Assembly: GCA_016198545.1 (NCBI GenBank)
Contig: JACQIJ010000059.1
Span: 1 to 16,733 of the forward strand
Length of the DNA: 16,733 nt
DNA from: Pseudomonadota bacterium
GTDB taxonomy: Bacteria > Pseudomonadota > Alphaproteobacteria > Micavibrionales > Micavibrionaceae
Direction: 5' to 3'
Made by a program: the position numbers and the translations under genes. How positions within the stretch are numbered: position 1 is the first letter of the stretch; every line of letters begins with the position of its first letter. The notes beneath the pieces were generated by a model that saw nothing but the letters and a program-made list of their open reading frames with translations, ran no database searches and had not been told where the DNA came from. Below are positions 1-6,844 of this stretch, piece after piece.

Positions 1-31
1 AGAGAGTACAAAAAAGAAAAACGGGGGCATC

Positions 32-607
32 TTGTTCACTAAAGAAGAAATAAAAAGGAACCTTCTGGGAAGCCTTGAAGTCGCCCTCCTGATGCCCGTA
101 GCGCGCAAGCGGTTTGGGAAAACATACAATGAGGCCGTGCGCTCTTTTGTCATCCCCATACTGATGTTTCCATTCGCGATGGCTCTTGTTTACGCGCATC
201 CGCATCCGAATCTTGCGGATGCCTCGAACAACACGATTGCGCTACTTTACAGTTTACGGACATTCCTGACATGGGCCCTGTTCCTGGGCAGCGTTTACTG
301 GATTGTAAAGCAGATCGACCGCAAGGAGCATTTCTGGCAGTTCGTCATTGCGACCAACTGGCTGGCCGTTCCCGCTACAGTCATCTTTCTGCCAGTCATG
401 TGGATGTTGTTTTCCGGTGCCCATACATGGGCGGAACTGTTCCCCTTCATGCTGAGCATGGTCGGGTACACCTATTTCTTTACGGCGTTCGCCGCCGCCT
501 ACATCCTGCGCCTGCCGTGGGAACTGGCGGGATTTATCGCGATGATAAGCTTCATGATAAATGACTGGACAGGGCAATTGCTGTCCTTCGTCGGTGAAAT
601 TTTATAG
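32..607 (+). CDS. Polytopic inner-membrane protein, Yip1-like layout, function unknown
   Basis: The protein has a short charged N-terminus (about residues 1-37) followed by about five hydrophobic segments near residues 38-57, 66-92, 101-127, 135-158 and 165-188, so it should sit in the cytoplasmic membrane. This layout of roughly 190 residues resembles Yip1-type and related uncharacterised proteobacterial membrane proteins; no catalytic motif is visible. The start chosen is TTG at 32, which has a GGGGG run five bases upstream. The frame is open to the window edge with no stop, so the true start could lie further left. Its stop overlaps the stop of the convergent glycosyltransferase gene by six bases, so no terminator separates the two. 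The coding call is firm, the function is not. Confidence 0.75.
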   Translation: MFTKEEIKRNLLGSLEVALLMPVARKRFGKTYNEAVRSFVIPILMFPFAMALVYAHPHPNLADASNNTIALLYSLRTFLTWALFLGSVYWIVKQIDRKEHFWQFVIATNWLAVPATVIFLPVMWMLFSGAHTWAELFPFMLSMVGYTYFFTAFAAAYILRLPWELAGFIAMISFMINDWTGQLLSFVGEIL

Positions 608-1750
608 CGTTCCGAGAATCTCCCTGTAAAGCTTTTCCGTTTCTAAACCGACGCAGGCAGCCGTCATATCGCCGCTCTCAATCAAGGCGCGGCTTTCATT
701 CCCCATTGCGGCGCGCTTATCATCCGGCAAAGAGGTTGCTTTTTCGATGGCGGCGGCCAGCGATTCCGCATCCCGCGGCCTGACAAGAAACCCGTTGCGC
801 CCGTCTTTTACGACTTCACGATTTCCGGGAACATCGGTGGCAATAATCGGACGCGCGTGCGCCGCAGCTTCCAGCAAAGACTTTGGAACGCCCTCGCCGC
901 CGTGAGAAGCCTGTATGGCAGCGTGGGCCTGCGCCCATATCGCGGACATATCCGCGCAATGGCCTTTATAAACGATGCGCCCGCCGCCTTGCCTTTCCCA
1001 TTCCCTCAACTGTTCTTCATTCCATGATCCCGGGTTGGCGAAATCAGGGGCCCCACACAGCCACAGCCGCGCATGCGGCGCACGGAAAGACAGCATTTCA
1101 AACGCCGCCTTCAGCGTATCCAGCCCCTTTATGCCGATCATCCGCCCGGCATAAACGCAGACAAAGTCCGGAGCAGGCTTCTTATAAGGCAGCGGGCGGC
1201 AAAACTCCGCGTCCACGCCTGACCCGCGTATGACGCGCGCGCGCACTTCCGGAACCATCCGAAGTTCGCGCAAGAGCGCAAGATCATCCCCGTTCTGCAG
1301 AAGCAGATACGAATTACGGCGGCGGAGCAAAAGCATGAAACCCGGCGTCAGGATAACGCGCAAAAAGCGCGCGCGGAAATCGTGCGACGTGAAAACGTAC
1401 CCCAGGCCCGCAAAGGCATTGACGATGCGCTTTACCCCTGCCGCGCGCGCCGCGATGCTGCCGTAAAGAACGGGCTTCATCGCGATATGATGGACAAGAT
1501 CCGGCCTTTCGCGCCGGTAAATGTTCCAGAGCCGAAAAATATGACCCGCCGCGCGGAACGGATTGAGGCTGCGCCGATCCAGCGAGAGAGGAATAACGCG
1601 TACCCCTTCTTTTTCTATAAGGGCCTGGTGATTCTTCACATTCGTGATGACAGCAACATCGTCAAACCCGGCGGCCTTTGCCGCGCGCGCCATCGGCAGG
1701 CGGTGCGAATAAAAATAATTATCCTCCGTGACAAGATAGACGATTTTCAT
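602..1750 (-). CDS. GT4-family glycosyltransferase (GT-B fold)
   Basis: A 382-residue retaining glycosyltransferase, expected to move a nucleotide-activated sugar onto a lipid-linked or polysaccharide acceptor at the cytoplasmic face of the membrane. The N-terminal Rossmann half begins MKIVYLVTED; the C-terminal half carries the donor-site pattern AGRMIGIKG near 201-209 and the family signature E286-x7-E294 (EGVPKSLLE). The open frame extends 32 codons further upstream, but the ATG at 1750 is chosen because it starts the typical beta strand and overlaps the upstream gene's TAA by one base (TAATG), a common translational-coupling arrangement. Preceded by the WecA-like transferase, so it probably adds the second sugar of a polyprenyl-linked oligosaccharide (O-antigen, capsule or exopolysaccharide). 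The sugar cannot be told from sequence. GT4 membership is well supported. Confidence 0.9.
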   Translation of the reverse strand: MKIVYLVTEDNYFYSHRLPMARAAKAAGFDDVAVITNVKNHQALIEKEGVRVIPLSLDRRSLNPFRAAGHIFRLWNIYRRERPDLVHHIAMKPVLYGSIAARAAGVKRIVNAFAGLGYVFTSHDFRARFLRVILTPGFMLLLRRRNSYLLLQNGDDLALLRELRMVPEVRARVIRGSGVDAEFCRPLPYKKPAPDFVCVYAGRMIGIKGLDTLKAAFEMLSFRAPHARLWLCGAPDFANPGSWNEEQLREWERQGGGRIVYKGHCADMSAIWAQAHAAIQASHGGEGVPKSLLEAAAHARPIIATDVPGNREVVKDGRNGFLVRPRDAESLAAAIEKATSLPDDKRAAMGNESRALIESGDMTAACVGLETEKLYREILGTL

Positions 1751-2814
1751 TATTCCGCCGTCCGCCCGCGCAGACGCAGCAACAGCCGCCGGAAGCGATG
1801 CGGCCGCATCGACATATAAATATGCAATAAAAGAAAAGCCACCCATGCATAGCCCATGACATATTCCGAAAGATTCAGAAGCATGCCTCCGACGCCGATG
1901 GATCCGGTCAAAAATGCGATCGCCAGTATCGCCGCTGTCGCCCGCCCCGGCGTCAGGCCTGCATAAATGAAATGATGATGGAAATGATTGTGATCGGGAT
2001 CAAACGGGTGACGCCCCTGGCTGACCCTCCGCGCAAACTGGCCGCAGATATCATAAATCGGAATCGCCAGCAGCCACGCCACGACAAACGGATCCATAAC
2101 GGCATTTGCGCCCTGGGAGTATCGGATTACAAACCATGCCAGAGACAGGCCGAGCGCAAGGCTGCCCGCGTCGCCGAGAAAAACGCTTGCCTTTTTCCTC
2201 CACGGATGCCGTAGATTATAAACAAGGAAACCCGCCAGCGCTGCCATGAACGCGGCTGAAAGCGCAGCAGCCTCCGCATTGTCGGCAAGCGCGGCGCAAA
2301 CGCCGATCCAGAATAATACGATGAAGCCTTTTCCCGCCGCGAGACCATCCAGCCCGTCCATCAGATTTACGGCGTTAGTCAAAAGGACAGTCGCAATAAC
2401 GGCGAACGGAATGCCGCCCCATCCCATCCATAATGGCCCGAACCCCATCAGATTGCCGAGCCCTTCGACCGCCGTCCCGCCCGGCACGACGATCAGAAAG
2501 GCCGCTATGAACTGAACGCCAAACTTGACCCATGCCGGAACCGTGAACCTGTCGTCCAGAGCGCCCGTCACAAGCAACAGGAGAAGCGCGGCGGCAAACC
2601 AAAAAAATTTATCCGGCGCGCCCAAAGCATAAACTGAGAATATAAAAACGGGAAAGATAACGATTCCGCCGACCGGAGGCACGGCCGCTTCATGCTTCTT
2701 TCGCCCGCCCGGAAGATCGAGAAAACCCGTTTTCCGCGCCAGCATGCATGCCAGCGGAATCAACGCGGCAACCGTCAGAAATGATAATCCGGAAATGATA
2801 AACGCGTCGCCCAT
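1750..2814 (-). CDS. WecA/MraY-type polyprenyl-phosphate sugar-1-phosphate transferase
   Basis: An integral membrane enzyme of the PNPT family, which moves a HexNAc-1-phosphate from a UDP-sugar onto undecaprenyl phosphate and so starts lipid-linked glycan assembly. About ten hydrophobic segments are visible in 354 residues. The family motifs occur in order: DD at 87-88 (GALDDR), NLMDGLDG at 150-157, FLGDAGS at 212-218, and the histidine-rich HNHFHHHF at 275-282, which is typical of the WecA/WbpL/TagO branch rather than MraY. The start is uncertain: ATG at 2814 is used here; a TTG at 2832 adds six residues, and neither has a clear ribosome binding site. It overlaps the downstream GT4 gene by one base. 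It lies just after a strong terminator for the pilin genes, so it needs its own promoter in the 40-base gap or inside the terminator region. Which HexNAc is used is unknown. Confidence 0.92.
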   Translation of the reverse strand: MGDAFIISGLSFLTVAALIPLACMLARKTGFLDLPGGRKKHEAAVPPVGGIVIFPVFIFSVYALGAPDKFFWFAAALLLLLVTGALDDRFTVPAWVKFGVQFIAAFLIVVPGGTAVEGLGNLMGFGPLWMGWGGIPFAVIATVLLTNAVNLMDGLDGLAAGKGFIVLFWIGVCAALADNAEAAALSAAFMAALAGFLVYNLRHPWRKKASVFLGDAGSLALGLSLAWFVIRYSQGANAVMDPFVVAWLLAIPIYDICGQFARRVSQGRHPFDPDHNHFHHHFIYAGLTPGRATAAILAIAFLTGSIGVGGMLLNLSEYVMGYAWVAFLLLHIYMSMRPHRFRRLLLRLRGRTAE

Positions 2815-2854
2815 GCCGGGATCAGACCACAAAGAAAGAAAACTATAAAGCCAT

Positions 2855-2880
2855 AAAAAAGGCGGCCCCGAAAGGCCGCC
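2855..2880 (-). terminator. Rho-independent terminator after the flp pilin pair
   Basis: On the minus strand a perfect 7-bp GC stem (GGCGGCC pairing with GGCCGCC, six-base loop) is followed directly by six T residues. It lies 37 bases past the stop of the second pilin gene and only about 40 bases before the start of the WecA-like gene on the same strand. Confidence 0.85.
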
Positions 2881-2916
2881 ATACGCAACATTGCTCCCCG
2901 TTATTGTCGTTCCTGT

Positions 2917-3168
2917 CTATTCTCCCGCGCTGGCCTCCAGGCCGTTCAGAAAGCCTCCCGCATCAGCCGTCCGTTCCTGCAGGGCCGGCGAAAATACCTC
3001 CTGAAACATATAATTGAACTGATCGCCGAAAAGCGCCATGCCGGTAATCAGCGCCATGCCGACGCCGCCTGCTATAAAGGCATACTCGAAGCCGGTCACG
3101 CCGCTTCCGTCATGCATCCATAGCAACAATTTATTATTAATTTTCCTAAAATGCCGGGTAATTTCCAT
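2917..3168 (-). CDS. Divergent Flp-family type IVb pilin-like protein
   Basis: An 83-residue small protein with the layout of Flp pilins: a basic N-terminal leader, a prepilin peptidase-like site after G23 with glutamate at +5 and tyrosine at +6 (VTGFEY), then one hydrophobic helix (about 30-48). Flp subunits are cleaved by a TadV-type peptidase and assembled by the Tad secretion system into fine adhesive pili. Two things are unusual: the leader is 23 residues rather than the more common 10-15, and the C-terminus carries about 30 extra polar residues past the helix. A GAGGA sits directly against the ATG at 3168, an unusually tight spacing. It is the second gene of a tandem pair and is closed by a terminator. 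No tad assembly genes are in the window. It may be a minor pilin or pseudopilin. Confidence 0.8.
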   Translation of the reverse strand: MEITRHFRKINNKLLLWMHDGSGVTGFEYAFIAGGVGMALITGMALFGDQFNYMFQEVFSPALQERTADAGGFLNGLEASAGE

Positions 3169-3184
3169 TCCTCATTATGAACGG

Positions 3185-3208
3185 AAAAAAGTTAAAATTT
3201 TATTAACT
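3185..3208 (-). terminator. Possible weak AT-rich terminator between the two flp genes
   Basis: On the minus strand a 6-bp stem (AGTTAA with TTAACT, seven-base loop) is followed directly by six T residues, in the 45-base gap between the pilin genes. The stem has little GC and would be a leaky terminator at best. If real, it would make the second pilin less abundant than the first. Confidence 0.35.
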
Positions 3209-3213
3209 CTTTC

Positions 3214-3408
3214 CTAACGCCCGCTTTCGACTTCGGCGGAAATATCGTCCATCGGCTCTGCTATCGCGCTGAAAATGCTTTGTAAATCATCGCCGAAAAG
3301 AAAAACGGAAGCGACGATCGCAAGGCTGATTCCCCCCGCGATAAGCCCGTATTCTATAGCCGTAGCGCCGTCAAGGCATTGAAGCCACGCATAAAATTTC
3401 CTGATCAT
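3214..3408 (-). CDS. Flp-family type IVb major pilin
   Basis: A 64-residue protein with a textbook Flp pilin organisation: short basic leader, cleavage site after G14 followed by ATAIEY (glutamate at +5, tyrosine at +6), then GLIAGGISLAIVASVFLFG as the hydrophobic helix, and a short polar tail. It is expected to be processed by a TadV-type prepilin peptidase and polymerised into an Flp/Tad pilus used for surface attachment. The start at 3408 is supported by GGTGA a few bases upstream. It is the first gene of the pair, with an AT-rich upstream region (about 3420-3460 on the opposite strand reads TAATATTAT) that may hold its promoter. The family assignment is firm; whether it is the main subunit of this organism is inferred. 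Confidence 0.9.
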   Translation of the reverse strand: MIRKFYAWLQCLDGATAIEYGLIAGGISLAIVASVFLFGDDLQSIFSAIAEPMDDISAEVESGR

Positions 3409-3549
3409 GGTTCACCAGCAAGCTTGAAGAAATAATATTACACGAATTTTAACACCAGCACCTTCATTCTACCGCGCACATGTGGAAAAATCACTAACGG
3501 CTCATAAAAACCAAGGAATCTCCGGATAGCGTCGTCATACAGGTTGCAA

Positions 3550-4077
3550 ATGACAGAACGGCAGGATGATGAACTTATAAAGCGGGCCCAGGAGGGCGAC
3601 AGGAGGGCCTTTGAGGCTCTCCTGCAGGGATACTATGACGCAATGTTCAGGATGGCTTTCAAATGGTGCGGCAACCGGGCCGACGCGGAGGACGTGACGC
3701 AGAATGCCTGCATAAAGCTGGCGCACAGCCTGAAATCGTTCCGTTTTGAAGCGGCCTTTACAAGCTGGCTTTACCGGCTGGTGATAAATACAGCGATGGA
3801 CTGGCGGAAAGCGAACAGGAAATTCGTTCCCCTGCCGGAATCGGGGCATGCCGGCATCGCGCCCGGCAACGCCGAAAAGGACATGCAGCATAAAGAAGCC
3901 CTGGCCGCAGTGTTGGCCCTGCCGGAAAAGGAGAAAGCCGCGCTTCTGCTTGTATTCAGCGAAGGCATGACGCACGCCGAAGCCGCCGGCGTAATGGGCG
4001 TAAAGGAAAGCACCGTGTCCTGGTATATCCACGAAGCCCGCAAAAAGCTAACCGGAAAGGAGCGCCGTCATGGATGA
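3550..4077 (+). CDS. ECF-type RNA polymerase sigma factor
   Basis: A 175-residue group IV sigma-70 factor that would direct RNA polymerase to a small stress or envelope regulon. Region 2 covers about residues 5-85, with the conserved AEDVTQNACIK and FTSWLYRLVINTAMDWRK blocks that bind core polymerase and the -10 element. Region 4 covers about 110-165 and contains the -35-binding helix-turn-helix (GMTHAEAAGVMGVKESTVSW). The ATG at 3550 is chosen over the TTG two codons earlier because AGG lies six bases upstream of the ATG. The gene overlaps the following VWA gene by eight bases (ATGGATGA), so the two proteins are probably made in linked amounts. The neighbour is the likely partner and regulator of this factor. 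The ECF group cannot be fixed without a profile search. Confidence 0.93.
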   Translation: MTERQDDELIKRAQEGDRRAFEALLQGYYDAMFRMAFKWCGNRADAEDVTQNACIKLAHSLKSFRFEAAFTSWLYRLVINTAMDWRKANRKFVPLPESGHAGIAPGNAEKDMQHKEALAAVLALPEKEKAALLLVFSEGMTHAEAAGVMGVKESTVSWYIHEARKKLTGKERRHG

Positions 4078-6199
4078 AGCGCAACTGAAGCAGATTTTGC
4101 GGGAATATGAGGTTCCTGCCGCCGATGACAACGCGAAAAAACGCGCTGTGAATCTTGCGCTGGCCGAATTTGATGCCGCTGAAAAAAAAGGACAAAAAAA
4201 GTTCCAAGGAATCCCTTTGCTGGGCCGTCTTATGGGCAGTTCAACCCAGAAACAAAGGAGAACCCCCATGAACAGACGTTTGGTATATGGCGGCATGGCC
4301 ACAGCGATGGCGGTCGTGCTCGTCTGCGGCATTTCGGCGCAGCAAATCGCAACGCGCGGCTACGACAAAGTCATGCCGGACAATATTGCCGGGCTTGAGT
4401 CGGAAACATTCGCGCCGCGCAAGGAACATACGGCGGCCCAAAATAAAAAAGAAGACCTGCTCCGGTCCCGGGAATCGGATTTGCGCGGCGGTGATTCATT
4501 GACGGCGACCGAACGGCCGGAATCCAAAAATGAATTCCGCACGGCCGTACGGGAAAAAATCTTGCCCTCGGCCCCCGCGCCCATGATGCGTCCGCCCGCA
4601 GAATCAAATGTTATGGCCATGGATTCCATAGCGGGCGGACGCGCCGCGCAAGGAACCATGATGTACGCAACGCCCGCCATCGGCATCATTGACGGCGAAA
4701 TCATTGATCCCGGATACTACAGGGATGCCGGCCGCGACCAGTTCGGGGACTTCGATGAAAACCGGATTAAAACAGTCGGCGCGGAGCCGGTTTCGACCTT
4801 TTCCGTCGATGTCGACACGGTTTCCTATTCCTTCGTGCGCAGACAACTGAACGCGGGCGTCCTGCCGCAGAAAGACGCCGTGCGGGTCGAGGAAATGATC
4901 AATTACTTCGACTACGATTATCCTCTGCCGGAAACGAAGGAGCAGCCGTTCCGTCCCTCCGTCACCGTCATCCCCTCCCCCTGGAAGGAAGGGAACAAAC
5001 TTGTCCATATCGGCATCAAGGGCTACGACATCGATGCGGATGCGCAGCCGCGCAGCAATCTCGTATTCCTGCTCGATGTGTCCGGATCCATGAACAGTCC
5101 GGATAAGCTTCCGCTTCTCATCAACTCGATGAAAATGCTGCTCGATACCCTGAAACCTGACGATACCGTCGGCATCGTGGTCTATGCGGGCGCGGCAGGC
5201 ACGGTTCTGGAGCCGACAAAAGTTAGCGACAAAGCGAAAATCCTGAGCGCGCTCGACAATCTGTCTGCGGGCGGCGGCACCGCAGGCGCGGAGGGCATCC
5301 GGCAGGCCTACCAACTGGCCGAAAGCGGCTTCGACAAGGAAGCCGTCAACCGCGTGATACTCGCCACTGACGGTGACTTCAATATCGGCATTACGAACCC
5401 GGAAGAACTTAAGGATTTCATAGAGCGTAAACGCGAATCCGGCGTATTCCTGTCCGTTCTCGGCTTCGGGCAGGGCAACCTGAACGACCGCCTTATGCAG
5501 GAACTGGCGCAAAACGGCAACGGCGTTGCGGCGTACATCGACAACCTGAACGAGGCGCGCAAGGCGCTGGTCGAGGAAGCAACCTCAACTCTGTTCCCGA
5601 TTGCCAAGGACGTGAAGATACAGGTGGAATTCAACCCGGCGACCGTCGCGGAATACCGCCTGGTTGGTTACGAAACCCGGCATCTGAACCGCGAGGATTT
5701 CAACTACGACGCGGTGGATGCGGGCGATATCGGCGCGGGGCACAGCGTCACGGCCATCTATGAAATCACGCTGGTCGGCAGCGGCCTGCGCGCGGTGGAC
5801 GACAGCCGCTACGCGCCCGCCGAACAGGCGAAAGCGGATGCGAATTTCAGCGATGAGTACGCCTTCCTGAAAATCCGCTACAAACTGCCGGACGAAGACG
5901 CGTCAAAGCTGATTACAACGCCTGTGACGATGGAGAATGAGCGCAGATCTCTGGCGAAAACAGCCTGTGGCCCCGCGGAAAATTGTCTGCCGGACGCTAA
6001 TGACGACGTGCGATTTTCCATTGCCGTCGCCTCCTTCGGACAAATGCTCAAGGGCGGCAAATACGTCGGCGCGATGACGTATGACGATGTCATCAACATG
6101 GCGCAAAACGGCAAGGGAGCGGATGAATTCGGCTACCGCAGTGAATTCATCCAGCTGGCGCGCCTCGCCAAATCGGCGGCAGTCATGGAAAAACAGTAA
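4070..6199 (+). CDS. Membrane-anchored VWA-domain protein, YfbK-like, putative anti-sigma partner
   Basis: A 709-residue protein. Residues 1-66 are charged and probably cytoplasmic; about 70-90 form one hydrophobic span; about 95-225 is a low-complexity linker; about 230-320 matches the conserved block that precedes the VWA domain in YfbK-like proteins; about 325-500 is a VWA domain with an intact metal-binding MIDAS (D336-x-S338-x-S340, T404, D434); about 510-700 is the C-terminal region typical of the same family. It follows the ECF sigma gene with an 8-base overlap, and AAGGAG lies seven bases before the ATG at 4070. The topology (small cytosolic segment, one span, large periplasmic sensor) suits an anti-sigma factor, which is inference. 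A second strong start site is present inside the gene at 4268. The gene is closed by a palindromic terminator. Confidence 0.88.
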   Translation: MDEAQLKQILREYEVPAADDNAKKRAVNLALAEFDAAEKKGQKKFQGIPLLGRLMGSSTQKQRRTPMNRRLVYGGMATAMAVVLVCGISAQQIATRGYDKVMPDNIAGLESETFAPRKEHTAAQNKKEDLLRSRESDLRGGDSLTATERPESKNEFRTAVREKILPSAPAPMMRPPAESNVMAMDSIAGGRAAQGTMMYATPAIGIIDGEIIDPGYYRDAGRDQFGDFDENRIKTVGAEPVSTFSVDVDTVSYSFVRRQLNAGVLPQKDAVRVEEMINYFDYDYPLPETKEQPFRPSVTVIPSPWKEGNKLVHIGIKGYDIDADAQPRSNLVFLLDVSGSMNSPDKLPLLINSMKMLLDTLKPDDTVGIVVYAGAAGTVLEPTKVSDKAKILSALDNLSAGGGTAGAEGIRQAYQLAESGFDKEAVNRVILATDGDFNIGITNPEELKDFIERKRESGVFLSVLGFGQGNLNDRLMQELAQNGNGVAAYIDNLNEARKALVEEATSTLFPIAKDVKIQVEFNPATVAEYRLVGYETRHLNREDFNYDAVDAGDIGAGHSVTAIYEITLVGSGLRAVDDSRYAPAEQAKADANFSDEYAFLKIRYKLPDEDASKLITTPVTMENERRSLAKTACGPAENCLPDANDDVRFSIAVASFGQMLKGGKYVGAMTYDDVINMAQNGKGADEFGYRSEFIQLARLAKSAAVMEKQ
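4255..4270 (+). promoter_or_regulatory. Internal ribosome binding site and ATG within the VWA gene
   Basis: AAGGAG at 4255-4260 lies seven bases before an in-frame ATG at 4268 (codon 67). Translation from here would give a 643-residue protein starting MNRRLVYGGMATAMAV, which has the basic-then-hydrophobic form of a signal peptide or signal anchor. The full-length product would keep the same hydrophobic segment as its membrane span. Confidence 0.55.
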
Positions 6200-6212
6200 C
6201 TGCCCGGGATAT

Positions 6213-6242
6213 GAAAAGCCCTTGCCGCGGCAAGGGCTTTTC
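6213..6242 (+). terminator. Perfect 30-base palindromic terminator after the sigma/VWA operon
   Basis: A perfect inverted repeat with two 15-base arms (GAAAAGCCCTTGCCG and its complement) begins 14 bases after the VWA stop codon. The GC-rich core flanked by an A run and a T run would make it a rho-independent terminator that works in both directions. The outer TTTTC forms the T tract on the plus strand. Confidence 0.85.
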
Positions 6243-6309
6243 GCCTTACCCGCAGCCCTGTACAATGGCGGGAGCATAGTCGTTTCACCCCCGAAGGAAA
6301 TATATCTCC

Positions 6310-6828
6310 ATGAAAACAGGTCTCGAACGCATCGGCGGCATTACGCTAATCGTGCTTATCGCAGCCATAGCTTATGCGATCCACATACTCATTAAGGCGG
6401 GAACGACTGCGGGCAACGACGGCAAACCCGCGATCGAGCATGGAACGACGGGCGATGTCCCCGTCAGCGTTTTGCGCTACCCCGAATGCACTGAACAGGA
6501 TGAGGCTGAAAGAAACTGCGCCCTGAGGGAAACGGTGCCCTGTTATGCAGGAGAAAAAATTAAAAAATTCCTCAACGAGAAAAACGCAGAAGCGCCATAC
6601 AGCCTGATTCTAACCGGCGCAACTAACAACGAAAACCGCATGGAATTTTACGAATCCGATGAAGAAGGGGGACCTTTCTTCATCCTATCGGTCGGTACGG
6701 ACAAGACGGGCGAGAAGGAAGCCTGTCTCATAGCTGCCGGAAAGGGCTTGGCATGGGGGCCGCCTTTACCGAATGAATCCGCCGAGCCAGTAACAGACAT
6801 GGCATCCGAGCCCGACGCCGAAGAATAG
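6310..6828 (+). CDS. Small membrane-anchored protein with four cysteines, function unknown
   Basis: A 172-residue protein I do not recognise. Residues 8-29 form a single hydrophobic segment after a short basic N-terminus, so it is either anchored with its C-terminal part in the periplasm or exported. The outer part has four cysteines (C60, C70, C78, C139), which could make two disulfides, and an acidic C-terminal tail (about 152-172). No enzyme motif is seen. The ATG at 6310 has AAGGA ending eleven bases upstream, slightly far but acceptable. It stands alone between the terminator of the sigma/VWA operon and the convergent mnmC gene; a TACAAT at 6261-6266 could be a -10 element but has no convincing -35. 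Membership of the sigma regulon is possible but not shown. Confidence 0.7.
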   Translation: MKTGLERIGGITLIVLIAAIAYAIHILIKAGTTAGNDGKPAIEHGTTGDVPVSVLRYPECTEQDEAERNCALRETVPCYAGEKIKKFLNEKNAEAPYSLILTGATNNENRMEFYESDEEGGPFFILSVGTDKTGEKEACLIAAGKGLAWGPPLPNESAEPVTDMASEPDAEE

Positions 6829-6844
6829 CCTCTCGGCTGTAATT

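Noticed and set aside
602..1846. Start of the first glycosyltransferase 32 codons further upstream
   Set aside because: The extra residues overlap the WecA-like coding sequence and do not resemble a GT4 N-terminus; the ATG at 1750 starts the expected first strand.
3515..3536. GGAATC followed by CGTC upstream of the sigma gene as an ECF-type promoter
   Set aside because: The spacing between the two elements is only about 9 to 12 bases, well below the roughly 16 usual for ECF promoters, so autoregulation is not supported by this alone.
4604..5512. 302-codon open frame on the minus strand inside the VWA gene
   Set aside because: It lies wholly opposite well-supported coding sequence, has no recognisable domain, and long antisense frames are expected at this GC content.
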